Shown here one piece after another: positions 35,501 to 49,600 of a stretch of 64,000 nt of DNA. Under the pieces are notes generated by a model, which ran no database searches, was not told the DNA's origin, and saw only the letters and a list, made by a program, of their open reading frames with translations. Location of the stretch: contig NC_088172.1 in the NCBI RefSeq assembly GCF_028769735.1, positions 91,584,451 through 91,648,450 of the forward strand. Direction: 5' to 3'. The translations under genes were made by a program, and so were the position numbers. The stretch comes from Zonotrichia leucophrys gambelii. Taxonomy: Eukaryota > Chordata > Aves > Passeriformes > Passerellidae. How positions within the stretch are numbered: the stretch's first letter is position 1; every line of letters starts with the position of its first letter.

Positions 35501-35995
35501 TGCCCATATACTTCGGTTTTGGAAGTGGTGCTGGTAAAAGTGAGATCTGCCTTTTCAGCTCTTTCAGGGAGCCCACGCACTCATTAGCAATCGGCTAAAT
35601 GGCCTCGGAGCCGACAGTGCTGGGCTGTCCGGGCAGCCCCTGCTTCTCCAGAGAAACCACACTGGAAATGGTGTGGTTTTAGCAGGGCTGCCCAAAAACT
35701 GCATCTCTGCATCTTCTCAATACAGAAAACACCGATGCGCCCATCGAGAGGTGAGAATGCGTATTTTGAGTTTTCACAGGTGTTTAAATCCTGGAAGAGT
35801 TTCTCCTTTAATATGGTTTTTGGGTAAAAGCAGGTAACTGTTAAAAGTTCTAGAAGACCAATAATCTTGTTGAGAGCTACAATGCTAAATGAGGACTTTG
35901 TTGCATAAATAAAAAAATCCGCCAAAATAATCAAATTTCTCCAGCACTTATGTTTGCTTCCTAAACCTCTGTTTACCATACCACCAGTAGCATAT

Positions 35996-36012
35996 AAAAA
36001 AAAAAAAAAAAA
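35996..36012. repeat. A-rich run
   Basis: An uninterrupted A run is followed by an A/G-rich stretch to about 36056. No flanking element was recognised. Confidence 0.85.
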
Positions 36013-37481
36013 GAAGAAAAGAAAAAAAAGAGAAAAAACAAGAGAGAGAAAAAAACCCCATCTTTTTTGGAGTTTGGGCATACCTCTCTGAATTTACAAA
36101 AAGAAATTAAAAAAACATTTTTGTTACACACAATGTGTAAATGGCAGAAGCTGCTAGACATTCAAAGGCTGCTGCTAGGACATTCCAAGGCAGTACACAT
36201 AGATGAGGCAATTAAACATCGAAAGTTTAGGTTTAAATCAGGATCTCTTAGCTGCTCTCTAGTTTCAGATTATTTTACATTTTAAATATTTCGTCAGTAC
36301 AATTCCAAATTAATCTGGCCTGTCTCTGCAGAAAGCAATGTATATATTTATGACCCAGGATTATCCAGGAATACAGTGAAGACAGCCTTATGCAAAAAAT
36401 ATAACTACAGATGGAGAGATAGGAAAAAGCTACCTGAAACCTGCTGCTTTTTTCCAACAAACTTATGCTCCCAGTGAAGTCTCCAAACTAATTAGAATTG
36501 ATTTATTATGGATCAGGTACCTTATCAGGTGAAGAAAGAAATTACCATGGACAGTCAAAGGGTTGAGAGGTCAATACAGAATAGCAAAATCAATTTGCAT
36601 TGATTAGACAAAAGGTCCATTTTACAGAGCCCAAAGGATTAACTTTAAAGCAAACATCTTTGAACTGTAAGGCAGCATTTGTGACTGAGAGGTATAAGTG
36701 GTGCAGCATTAGAAAACACTTAAGATATTTGAATAAGAAAATAATGCAAGCAATGGTTTAAGCTATCTGGATGTTTATTTTTTTATTATGAATCATCCCA
36801 AGGATTATTGTACCATTCACTGGAAAGCCCTATGGAAGGGGTGCAATTGTTTCATTTATCCCGTGTCAATCTTCCCCTGAGTGTTACCTCCATTCAGGTG
36901 AGGTGACTAAACTGGGGAGAGTCACAGGGAAGGGAGAAACTCCGTGCAAAGGATCGCACTAATCCTGCTGGTGCTCCTGATGAAATATTTACCTGACAAA
37001 CTTAGTGTCTTACCACCAAAACCATCGAGACTTTTCCCCCCCGAGTGAGTTACTGTTGTAGAACAGGTCTGAAACATTAAAAGGAGGAGGCCCTCTTCTG
37101 TGGGTCACCCCTTCCATTTCTGTGGCACCAAAAGCAGCACAATGCCGCAGGAAAACCAAGAGAGCACTACTGCAACAAAAACCTGTAAACCCCACACACA
37201 TGCTCTACCTCCTCATCACCTTGTTTTCAAAGTTTATTGCAACAAGACCATACTTCTTTGTCCTGCATCTTGGTTCTTTTTTAATTTTTTTTTTTTAATC
37301 CTGAAGAAAACTTAATACTGGGATTGCAGCCTCAGCACACTTGCCGTGTGCTATCACTTAAAGCGATGCAAATATCAGTACTAGCACTGGGCTTCAGAGG
37401 AGCCTCCACGTTTGGCACTCCCAGGTGCCAAACCAGCCTGGCAGTGAGAGCCTTCCCCCCTTGCCCCAGCACTGCTCTTAC

Positions 37482-37555
37482 CTTCAATAGCCAGCATTGC
37501 TCTCAGCTCCCGGTTCAGCAGCTCGTAGCGCCTTTCTAGGTCATGTTCTTTTTCC
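37482..37555 (-). CDS. EHBP1: EHBP1 coding exon (third from last)
   Basis: This 74-bp exon is G, 24 codons and G. It encodes EKEHDLERRYELLNRELRAM then LAIE, in the middle of the bMERB helical domain. The first G completes Leu with the CT ending the upstream exon; the last G begins Asp of the next exon (AIE-DWQ). The acceptor is TTGCCTAG and the donor is GAAG/gtaaga. The sequence matches vertebrate EHBP1 as remembered, with heptad-like charge spacing typical of the domain. Confidence 0.95.
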
Positions 37556-38669
37556 CTAGGCAAGTTGCAAATGTTCATCAATATGTTAATTACTAAATCA
37601 TTAAACACTTAAAAGCACCTTTAACTTACATTGATTTTAGGACTCGCAACTGACTTTTCTCTTTAACTTTAAGCTACTCCAAACAAATGATACACAAACT
37701 TAAAATCTGGCTCAGGTGGCCTATTCAGTAACAGGGCCTTTTCATTTCACGTAAGGCCGGCTTTAATTCTGTCAGTTTAACTCCACTGTGCTACAGGATG
37801 CAATTATTTCATACCCATCTCTGGAACAGCTGTTGTGGAATGTCCAAAGTATAAAATATTCCCCTAGATCTAATGAGTAAATTCCAGCATCAACCTATTC
37901 ACCAAGGTAACATGACACTGGAAGAATTATTCTGTATATATTCTGCCCTAACCAACAATAAAAATTAGACAAGGGATTAGAAAGCTTAATATTTTGCAGG
38001 TAAAATCCTCTGTCAAGTTCAGACCCAGCAGGAGATAGGTGAGCAGAGGCTCTTCCCAGGGAAGTATGCAGGCATCTACACTAGGTGGCATTATGGAAAG
38101 AAATATCAAAGTGAAAGAACTGGAAAAGAAGCACTCAGGGCAGGATGCCTCTACAAAGGAGCAGCACCTTCTCCCTTCCTCAACACTGCCAGTGAGAAAA
38201 GGTTCATTTGTCCTTACTTTGCACTGTCAGTGGTATCACTGCACTGTGACTGATTTACTGATATCCCTTCAGCAGAGATGGGACTGAGGATTTTCTACAA
38301 AGCAAGTAGTGACTCAAATTTGGCTCTTCTCTCTGAACAGACTTCACCTGTCTCATCTGAGGCACAATCCAAACCTATCTGTGCATTTCTAAAATGCAGT
38401 TTTATTCTGCTGTTGGGCTTTTGAAAATGTAACAGTGCTTAATATTTCTTTTTTTTTTTCACAGCTCTGGCTAATCTTGTGTCATTGCATGCTTCTCATT
38501 TTCAAGTCTGAAATATGAGAAAAACAAGTTACTCAATGTGTAACACATCCACACTACTCCCTTTTGAGGGGTTTTTTTTGAAGCCTAATGGGAAGACAGT
38601 AAAGAAAGTTTTGCTTTTATCTGAAGAGTAATCATCCTTTTGTAAATACATATGTTCATCTGTACTTAC
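37556..38669 (-). other. EHBP1: EHBP1 intron
   Basis: This 1.1-kb intron between the gtaagt donor and the CCTAG acceptor is AT-rich unique sequence. No repeat or additional exon was seen. Confidence 0.85.
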
Positions 38670-38769
38670 AGAAGAGAAAGCTGGTTCATTCGTCTTATTA
38701 AGGCATTCTTCTTATTAACCAGCATGAACCACTCCTGCATCATAGCTTCTTCCTCTTCTGTGTTTCTTC
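38670..38769 (-). CDS. EHBP1: EHBP1 coding exon (fourth from last)
   Basis: This 100-bp exon is GA, 32 codons and CT. It encodes [20 protein letters not shown] then [12 protein letters not shown], early in the bMERB domain. The acceptor is TTGATTGCAG and the donor is CTTCT/gtaagt. The first two bases complete a Gly codon begun in the exon before it, which in human encodes the stretch ending LRYLMDTG. The [17 protein letters not shown] segment is diagnostic of EHBP1 and its paralogue EHBP1L1. The CVLQ end, and OTX1 next door, favour EHBP1. Confidence 0.95.
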
Positions 38770-41700
38770 CTGCAATCAAGAGAACTTCATTACTTCTGTG
38801 GCATTTCACAAATTGAGGTACATATTTTCATTTCAGGTTTTGGACTATCAGTTGCCAGCATCACTGAGCATGACACTGCATATTCTCAAATGGTAAAAAT
38901 ATCATATGACTGGAAAGTCCTGCCTGGTTTATAAATAAATCTTTGAAAGCAGCCATCCTCCAGGATACATTGTAGTGTTCTTTATCATGATGACCCTAAA
39001 TAAATACCTTTTAAAAGGACTGTGTATTTTAAATTCTCCAAATGAACTATACAATTGCAATGCTTCTAGTGAACAACTCTTACTGCTAAAAAATGTCTGG
39101 TCATCACCAAACACAAAAACAATCCCCACAGGCAAGATCCACTCCACCCATGCAAACCCAGCACAGCCAGGATGATGTGGCAGGGATCAAAGTAGCTGCA
39201 GAAGAGATGCTAATCCTGAACTCTTGGCTAAGGTGTGGGCACCTGCTCAGCTTCTGTGCTCATGGCCACTCTTCCAGATGAGCTGGAAAGAGCTGCTCCT
39301 CTCCTCAACCTGCAACCAAAGGGAGCATCTGCACAAATACAAATCATCCTGGGATCCAGGTACCCAAGGGTTCCCTGTGTGTATGCACCCAGCATCCCTT
39401 TCCCCAGCCCCCATCCACCCCAGGCAGGATCAGGACTCTTCACAGCCTACCTGCAGCCAGTGCTAAACCCTCCCAGACTCTCTAAGACTCTGTCACCACC
39501 CCTGCACCATGAGCAAAAGGCAGATAAGTGTCCAGAAGGCTCCTGACTGTGCTTTCCATGTAGCAGGGCTGCTCAGCCAAATTCCGCCCTCTCTGAGCTC
39601 AGGGACATGGAGGAAGTCCTTTGTGGAGGCTGAGCTTCTGCGGAAACCTGCCATTCTCATCCCTCATGCTGAGGTGAAAAGCAAAGGCTATATGGTCCTC
39701 ATTGAATTATGAAACTCACACATTTCGTAGGGTTAAAATGAATCTAGGAATAAACTTGGAATAAAAGCAAAGGAGCATGAGCTTGGTCATGTGAGTTTGT
39801 TTCCCAGCTTTGATAGTGTTTCATTGGGAAAGTGTAGGTAGATGTCTGAGTTTAAGCACCTTGTGTGCAATATGTGAATAACCACCTGTCCTGATCCTGC
39901 AAGGGTGCTGAAAGTTAATTTTTTGGTGTTTGTAAAGGGGTTTGAAATCTCTCATGCAAAGTGCTGCACACTTGGGGATGCTACCTTGTTAACTTAAACC
40001 ACAGGATCCCTAGTGGCACAGAAGCCTTTTCTAGCACCTAGAGCTGGAAAGACACCAGAAAAAACATTGCTTTGCCCTAAACCAAAGCATACAGTGTGTG
40101 GATGGGAGTGTTTCAGATGCTCACCACATGCATGTTCACACCCCAGTGCCACAACAGCGTGCAGGCCCAGACCTACATGGAGAGTCTCACCCCCACCAGG
40201 TGTGAGCCTCCTGCCTGCAAGGGAAGTTTTCCAGCCTTCTCCAAACTCTTTGATTCCCTCTGCCATAACCATGAGGCATCCATACAATGGCAGGAAAAGA
40301 AGATGAGCAGAGAAGTGGGTCAGCATGGGGTGGAACTGGTGGACCCACAGAGTAAGAAGAGGTTACATTTGGCAGGCCCTCCTTTCTGATAGGACCCATA
40401 TCCATTTATTTGCCTGGGAAGTGCCTGGTCAATGAAATTTCCTGGAATGGTGCTTTTAGGGCTAGCAGTGAGACAGGAAGGGTGAAGCATCCCAAAGCCC
40501 AGATGGACCCACAGTGCTTTTCCAAGCAAAAGCAGCAGGGCCCAGCTCCTGGGGCAATGGAGAAATGAAAGAAGAAATCTGACATGTAGAAACGCTCTCC
40601 CCCAGTATCTCCACTTCAGGTTTTGTGCATAAAATATCACTCCATGGCATTTACAACAATATTAAGCAGTTCAGTACACTTTGCTGGTAAGTTACAGATC
40701 AAAGGCCTTGCTGCTGTACTGCTCCATCTAACAGGGTCTGCTTCTGGAAGTAGATAATAATCAGTATTACCAGTCTTTTGTCCAAATGCACCAAGTAGTT
40801 GAAACTCTTTCAGGGGAGAGGTCAAGAAGAAGGGGATTTTTTTGCCTTTTTTTTTCCTTGGAAAATGATCAGTCTATTCTGTAATGCATAAGATTTTTTA
40901 CTAGCAATGTGGCAAAGTTCTCACAACCAGACATTCATGGCTACAGTAACATTTCAATAAATTTGTTAATTTTGGGGTGGACAGGGATGTCTGGCTCAAA
41001 GATTATAAATACAAGCTCTTGCTGCATTTAATTTGCAAGCCTTGAAAAAGAAATGGGAGAGATAAATGTAAATGTCTCCAAAGTGTTGGGCTCAATGGTG
41101 GATCTGACTTTGTTGACTTTCGTACCATGCACTTTCAGGTTAAGAACACAGACTTCAGATATAATCTTCTTTCTATGAATGCATTCCTCCTAAACACAGT
41201 TAGTTGCAACATATAATGAGAAAAGATCTGGGTAAAGCTTGGAGCTGTCGTGCCAGATCTGCACAGGTGCCTATTTTAATATATCCGTGCTGACACCAAA
41301 GCACATGCAATATCCACAGAATGGGCTGGTTTAGAAGTGAATTAACAAAGTCTTGATTGTTTTTACAGAATTTTAAATCTGTTTTTGTATTCGCTTTGGA
41401 CCCATGTGATGCCCTGACACCAGTCATGTGATATCGGCTGCGATAGGCACAAATCCCCGGGCAGCAACAAAAGAAGAAAGAGCAAAAAAGAAAAAGCTGA
41501 GAAAAAGCTTGCAATTTGGAAAAAGGCCAATTTTACCCCGGCGAAGGCCTTTTTGATCAGTGAAATGACACATGTGTGCAATATTAATAGTAGTCGATGC
41601 TGATATTTTATTTGTTGACTGTCAGCTTTTAAATTCTTGTGCACAGAGCTGAAACAAATTCTTCCCAGGCAAGCAAAATAAAGATGAACTCCCATATATA

Positions 41701-43638
41701 AGAAATTTAAATAACTCTTCGGCAAATACACTAGCATTAGAGCATTACTTCATTTTTTTTACTTGATGAAAGGATGCACATGAAACACTTTCAACAAAGA
41801 AAAACTGAGTGTTCTTACTGCAGCAATACTGCAAGCAAAACTCACATTTACAATTTCTAAATAAAAAATTTAGAAAAAGCCTTTCTTCAACATGGTTTCA
41901 CTCTGTAAAACTCAAGCTGCTGCTGGGGTGGTTGTTGTTTTCACTTTCCAAGTGTAAAACAAGTATTTAATTGACTTGCTACAAATGCTTGAAAATTTAA
42001 ATTGGGAAAGTATCTGTGTTGTTCGTGGGGAAAAAAACCCCAACAAACTGTACAGATTATTAAAATGAAGCAAAAAACCCATGCTGGAGAACAAATCGAT
42101 CCCACACATGCAAACCCCTTATCTAAGCCAGTACAAGATGCTGAAAATCTATAAATAGCCCACAGATCTTAAACTTAAATTTTTTCCATAATACATGCAT
42201 TACACTATTGTTTTTGATAAACAACAACAACAAAACCCTTTTAAAGCTAGTAAGTTGGACCATTACAAATTAATCCTGACTTTAATAACTGGTTAAAGAC
42301 CCCTTCAGCTTTATAAGTAACAAAAAATATTAAAGCCTGTGATCACAGCGAGCTTTTCTCATTTCTCCTCTAACCATTTGTTATTTAATCCAATACTAGT
42401 AATCCAATTTGTCCATCAGACTTTTAAAGGGCAGAATGCAACTTCTCCAGCTTAGACACTTTTCAAAGTACAATATATTTTTCAAATGAATGCTGGATGT
42501 TTCATTTTTTCCCCAACTGTTCCTAGCTCTAATGTATGAGGAAAAAAAGAACAAGATGAACATTGTTCGTACTGATTAAGTAAGAGCTCATTAAAGAGCT
42601 GTCAGTGCTGTACTTTGAATATGCATGAAGCATATAATCAGATCTAGTACCGTCACTAGAGGAGAATACGGTAAGTACAAAGGATTGATTTAATTACTTA
42701 GAGTGGGCTGTGGTGGTAAAGCAGTCTTGTTAGCGCAGAAAGAAAAGGAGGTTGTATTCTGGCACGGTTAGGGGAAAAAGGCAGTTTTAGCTTCTGCCAC
42801 AATACCTAATCTCAGGATAAAGCACTTTACATTGTAGCTTAAAATGAAGACTGCCAGTTTTCTAAAAAGACCAGAATTCATCTTATCTTGTTTAACCTCA
42901 TCTGGTTAACTATCTAGCAGAACATATTTATTCTCTTTAACACGTAATTATGCTTATACCTTTTTATCCTATAGTTCAATAATGACTTCTGAAAACAGTC
43001 TTCAAATAAGAGCGGGTAGTGCTGCAAACATCATATGCATGCAAACTGCTCGGTAAGAGATTTGAAAAATGCAGCACCAGAAACTCAGATGAAACAGTGA
43101 GCACACACGCCTTTATGTGAAAAGTCAATACAGTTTTTAATGTTGGACTTTAACCTGAGGAGGCTTCTGGCAGGGTTTCTCTCATTTATTTTCTTTTTCC
43201 CCTCTTCCTTTCTGCCTCCTCCTCACCCACACTTTTCTTTTATTTTTTTTTTAATTAATTCATTCTTGTTTTATTCTTTCTCTAGGAATCCAAGGGAATT
43301 CTCTCACATCAACTCCCAGTGCCATTTTCTAATTTCATTGTCTGGCTTGAGTGGTGAAGGATGCGTGCTCTATTCTTCTCTTCACTTGACATCTACCAGA
43401 ACCCTCCTCAATGATTAGGAATGAGCCCAACACCAAGCCTCAAATAGCACAAGACATTAAATTCTGCCCTCAGATATGAGAAGCTCCTACTGGCTTCTGA
43501 GTTGTGATTCCAAGCTGTAATAGCTCCTGCTCAGAATTCAATAGAGGCTGCAGCATAAAGTTCGGTAATTTTGTCCCTTACTGGAACAAATTTTAGTGAT
43601 AGCCAAAGTACTGATAGTGAGTATTTAAATAATGGCCA

Positions 43639-43664
43639 AGAAAAAACAAACAAACAAACAAACC
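43639..43664. repeat. CAAA tetranucleotide microsatellite
   Basis: About five CAAA units after an A run lie in the EHBP1 intron. Confidence 0.8.
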
Positions 43665-46600
43665 ACAACCCCAAATCCCTTTCCCTTCTCCTGTGGCTCA
43701 TCACACATATTTCTGATTGTTATATGAAATAAACTTGAGTCAATATTTTTCTACAGTACTCAAGTAGCACAGTAACAAACACATTCCCATTTTCTGAGAA
43801 CAATATAAGCAACTAGCTTATTTTAATGTTATGCAGCTTCCTGGCAGTCTTTTACAAACACATCCTCCTTCATGTTCTTCTGGATTTACAAATGGATTTT
43901 TGTTTACACTGTAAGCTAATGATATCTTAAATTATTTAAATAAGAAGCATCTTGACAAATGTCTTTTCTGAATCAATTTGAAAGAACAATTTTTTTTTCC
44001 ATTCCTGCTGAAAGTATTTTCAAACTCAGCCAGCTACCAGTGTATCTAGGTACCATTAGACCCATTATTTTTAAGCCATTTGGGCAGCTAGGCATTAGAC
44101 AAACCCAATATGGATTAACATAGTAAACCTGTATATTGCTAAGAAAACAGAGAAGAAAGTGCTACAAAACACTGAGAATACCACTTAAAAGGAAGAAAAA
44201 GCAACAACATGCAGGGACAAGATCAGTTTGCAGTATAAATGTATGAATACAGTAACTCCTCTACACTTTATACCATCATAAATCTGTCAAGATAAGACAA
44301 TAGATTAATATTTTTTAAAAACTCCTTAAATGTAAATGTATTTAGCTGTTGTGCAAAAATGAATTACAACCTGTAGAGGATAAATAATAAAGGGTTTACA
44401 TCAGCATCCCAAACCAGCCCATTCAGTCTGGCAAGAAATAACAGGTTTACAGAAATCACTCTGTATGCTGTCTTAAGCAGTAATTGTTTTTAAATTTTAT
44501 TTGCACTGTGTGTAGTGTGTGTGCCATGGTGTCATGGTTAAACACAGAACCCTTCCCATGTCTCCCCATTTACCTCAACAGAACTACATGAAAAACAACC
44601 TACTTAAGACAGAGCCCATTCTTCATCCATTTGCTGATGTTTACACACAGTTTTAAAATAGAATAGAAGAAGCTTTCTTCACTCAACACACTTGGGTGAA
44701 GAGGCCAGCAGGAGAATGCCAGTGCATGGGAACTGGAGCGGGGCAAATAACAACAAAAACTGGCCGACTTCGCTCTGCTCCTCTTTCTGGGCTATTTTGT
44801 AGTTGACAGAAGCTTGGTGACTACTGAGAGCGGTTCAAATGCCAGTGGATTCCACAAATTTAACAGGAAGGTCTTTTGAAAACATACCCCACTGTCTTTA
44901 GTTGTCTGCTTAAAAAAAAAAAATTGCATTCGCCCAATCATAGGGACGAGTTTTTACAAGTTTCTGTATTAGGAGCAAGTGGACAGATTGGCTTGTTTAC
45001 CTGAAGGAGAACATGAATGGCAAATAAAGAATAGTTCTAGGATGTGTCTCATCTTGTCTCATAAGAACCTGGGGAAATTCACTGAAATTGAAGGTGGTGT
45101 GTTTAAAACCGATAAAAAGAATGATCTTTCCTCAAAGCCTCATCATTTACCAGTAGAACTCGTCGCCATGAGGCAATGTTGAAACTAAGAGCTCAGCAAG
45201 AATTAAAACCAGGCTGGATGTTGAATATGGAAAGGCAAAGCTGCAGCAATAAATATTCAAATAAACAAACAAAAAACCATGGGAGGTAGGAACTGGATCC
45301 TCCTGCTTTAGGACACAAGCTAACCTTTAATTTTTAGAGGTTAAATTAAATGTTCCCTGGGGCCAGGTTAGCCTGTGACAGGCCTCTGCACAGATTCTTG
45401 CCCCAGCCTGAGTTCAAGCCACACCTGTCCCTCTACAGTGGAGTGTTCTGGACCAGACTGTGGGGCTGATCTGCTGTGGCCATTAGAGTTTTACTGAAAG
45501 GGAACACGGGAAGGGATGAGAAACAGCGCTGGCTGGTTTTGCTGACCAACCTCACGTTGCTAACAAAGGCTGGTGGAAGGTCTCAAACGCTTCCAAGCAA
45601 GCAGCAGACTTCCCACTGATTTTAATAGTCTTCTCATCTTGCTCACTGTGAACAGCTTATGCACAGATGAGCTCTTGTTTTTAATGTGAGTTACTGAATT
45701 CAACAAACACTTAAGCAGAAAAGCCTCTATTTACAAAAGATATTTTTTGTAAAGGAGAGTTACACGAGACCCACTGCAAAATGCCTCTGACACAACTGAA
45801 AGCTACAGTGAAAATTTTTAAATGACAAGTGGTCAACAATTTTTCACTGAGTGAAACTCTGGCATCCCAAAAGAGACACATTTTTTTGAAAAATCACCCT
45901 CCTTAGTTTTCAGAGGGCTATCTTTGGTGGAAAACCTCAGAATTTTGGATAAAATATTTTTTCCAAGAAATCGGTGTCAAAACAGAACCTGAAACAGACA
46001 CCCCACAGCACAAGTGGATGGGCTGCTCCACCTGGTGCTTTAGGCCTCCCATTTGAGATTACCACACCCAGCTTTCTCCCAGAATATTTCCTCCTTTCAG
46101 AGCAGGAGGACCTCCTCAGTTATTAAAAACCACTGAAAATGAACATGAAGAGCCAGCAACAGATAAGCAGGTGGAACTGTTGTTTAGATGACACTGCAGA
46201 AGTGGTAGCTAGCAGATGAAAGCCTAGCACAAGTTTTTGAGTCTGAGCTGGATGGGAAAATGCCTAGGAACATTAGAAAGGCAAATTCATGGCCAGTAAC
46301 TTGCTGTCTGAGAGCAGTTGAGAAGGAGACATTGATGTCCACACAATGGAGTCTCATAAAGGTAGGAATCAACTGCCAAGAATCTGCCAGGCAGAGCTAC
46401 ATTGCAGTGCATTGTCTGACTATTTCAGCCCCCAAAATACTGTAACCCTAAAGAAATGGAGCTGCCACCAAGGAAATGCCTTTATCACAAGCACACATCA
46501 AATTAGTTTAACATCAAGCAGAAGATTTATAATTTCTTTGGTTTCTGAAACATAAAGAAAAAGAGAGTATTTACAATTTTGAGAGCTGTGTAAACAGAAG

Positions 46601-49600
46601 GTTGGGGTTCTGACCACATCTCAGCACGTGCACAGATTTATTTACTTGCAGTGGGACTGACTCACAGGAAGATAAACATTTGTGGCCTACAATCTGGGCA
46701 GACTAAAGTTATCACAGGACTGAAACGTCCACAAAAAGACAAATTGTGGAAGATAAAACCTGCAAGACCACTGATTTTCTCTACATGACGAGTCAACACA
46801 GAGGCCAGTAGAAAATACAGAAAACCAACCAGAACAGAATGCCTGGACTGGATAAAGATTATGAATATATTTTTAGTATGGGACCATCAATCCAGACCAA
46901 GAAACTTTGTGCCCCAAAATTCAGGCAACAAGAGGTGAGACTGCACTGAAACACCTGGAGATTCCTGTAAGAAAGTGATGCCTTAAGGACAAGTGCCTGT
47001 AGGGAATCCTAACACTGAGTGAAACCAACTTGTGCTTTATCACCCTCTGGTACTCTATACACCCAAATTTTCTCACAAAGCACAATTTCATAAGAAATTT
47101 CATAGGAATTTTCAGCACAGGAAAACATGCACTATGAGCTGATACACTCAAACTTTTGAAACTATTAAAAAAAAGGTAGATTATGCTTGGAAACCCAGCA
47201 AGAGAGGGATGATGGTATGGCAGGTGAATTATTTCATGTGCAGATTTACAAGTAGAGTTTTGTCATTGGAGATAGTAATTTCTGCACAGCTCGTAACCTC
47301 TCCTTGGAACCATTTACTACCAGTTTATGTTGCAAGTGATAAGTGGGCAAGATACTGAAGTGAGAGGCATTTACCTAAAGTCATTGGAGCGTGCTCTGTT
47401 AGGTAGCATATTATTCCATTTTTACCAAATGTTGCCTTGCTTCCTTCAGAACATATTCTCCTAGAGCTGGAAAAGGGTAGTGGACATTATAAAGTTATTC
47501 TGATGGACAGGGTTGAATTTAACCCAAGTAACTGCCTGAAGTGAGATGATGATGGCAATGAATGTGACCTTGTATCTGTGTTAATGAAAATGTGTACTCT
47601 TAGTGGGAGTTGGCAGGTTTGTACTTCTGGGATCCAAACCTTCCTAGGGCTAACTGGGTGAGTTCAGCTAGGCTGAGGTGTCCCAAGGCCCACAGCCTCC
47701 AGTTTTGACAGAAAAGGTGGTTTTAGTGGTAAATGGGAGAAACCCAAGAAAAAACAACAGTGCTCTCTGCAGACTGCAGTGGCACTGTGGGCCAGGAGCC
47801 TCGGGGTGACCAAGGGGCCTTTCTCCTCGCCTTCACTTTGCAGACACTGATTGTAGAGCAAGCTAACTCCAGGCACAAAGCCAAACACTACGCCTACCAC
47901 ATGAAAGAGCATTTATACTGCTACACCACAAAGAAAGATGGAAATCAGTTAAAAGAAGCAAGTGTCTGTTGGGTCTTGTAAGACTTTTGGAAGGCTTGCA
48001 AGCCTATTCACAGTGCCTAGGGCTCTCCCAGAGTAGTCTCCTGCTATGCGGGCAGTGCTCTACTTGGACTCTCTTCTTCAAGCTGGCTTCAACCTGTTGA
48101 CAGGTTCTTTGAAGGCAATGATGAGGCTACAAAAGCCAGGGAAGTGCATGGAGAGGAGGTTGACTTATCACTCAGTCCCTCCAGCCAATGGGACTCTGTG
48201 TTACTTGGAGAAAAAACAAATATGGTCACTGCTGCTGCTGAGCCGCTTGAAGGATTGGATGAATTTGGCCTGGGAAGGTTGAACACGCACACTGCCCACG
48301 TTTGGTCTTGGAAAGGCCACCTCCTGTGAACTTTTGCCTACCAATGCACAGACCTAAGACTGAAGAGATGGGGCAAATTAGAGACAAACTCTGAGGTTTG
48401 TTTTGTGGAAGCTTCTCAGCTGTAGATACAGTGGGTAATTGGAAAAGTATGGCCAGACGGTCTTCCTTCACCAAAGGCAAATCTGTTTTACAAGAACTGT
48501 TAATGGAAACAGACTGATGGATTTTGGAATGAGTTTGCCAATAAGAGATTCTGGAGGCAACATGACAGAAAGGAAACTGGAGAGAGGCTGATAAACCTCA
48601 AGAACTCAAGATGTTCTCAACTGCTCATAAAACACATGATTCTGGCAACTATAAATTGCATACTTGGGCAGAAATTTGTGTATGTGTTGTGATCTGAGCC
48701 CTGAAGAGTTCTGTCAGAAAATCAGCTCACTGGTGTGCCAGTTTATTTGCATTAACAAACTCATGAATGACTTTGCACTGTGTGTCTTTGCCGGCATTTC
48801 CACAGAGCTCTGCAGGCCCCAGGTCACCCAAGTCACACTTGGATGCCACAGAGAGGCACAGTTACCATATTGTGAATAAGACCTTGATCATGGTGTCATT
48901 GCACTTCTTTCACCCAGGGTTTTGGTAGCTGTCAAAGCTCCCATTACCACAACCCTGGCAGCAAGTTCACGTTTCTACACAATGGAGAGAGACACATTTC
49001 AACAAATGCTTTAGAATACCCCTTTGCTTTCAAAACAAGCAGTAACTACCAAGGTATGGCTTTGTAAACTGTTATCATGTTAGAGTAAAAACCTTTTGCT
49101 TGTGCCAAAAACCTTTCCTTCCACTCAAAACAAACTGCTATCAGTAATATCCTTCCAGCCTCCTAGTTGTTAGGTACTTTCAATAGAGAAGGTTCACAAA
49201 CCACCACTAGCAGCGACCCAAAACCAGTATCACATATGTAGCATCCAGGTATCTAGAATTTCTTTGAAATGTTTTCACTCACTTCTTATGCTAAATGTAA
49301 AAAGATAAGCATCAAAAATGTTGCTTTCAGTGATACTTTTACATTTTCATCTTGTTGCCAGGAAGGCTGTTATACTATCCTTGCTCTGCTTTGGGATGTG
49401 CACCATTGTCTTTCATAACATGGTTGGTCAACTCATTACTGTCTCGTGGTTTGGCAAGTTCTTGGCCCACCTGAGATTAATCATGCTGACCCAAGCACAA
49501 CAGTAGTGCAGGAAAGCAAGGCCAAAAAAACTGCTGTAAAACTTACAGTGTTACTGATTCCTTCTTCCTCATTTAGGCAAGATATGAAATATATTAAAAG

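Larger units (their letters stand above)
30971..37481 (-). other. EHBP1: EHBP1 intron with CpG-rich and candidate enhancer DNA
   Basis: This 6.5-kb intron holds a degenerate five-base repeat array (31081-31260), a GGCCC run (31683-31702), a pyrimidine tract with a T27 run (32503-32591) and an A run (35996-36012). CpG-rich pieces occur up to about 32500 and at about 34790-35280. Unique-looking AT-rich blocks that could be regulatory lie at 31520-31630, 32030-32300, 34000-34600 and 36500-36750. The last includes GGATTAA and CTTTGAA words. No additional exon was recognised. Confidence 0.7.
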
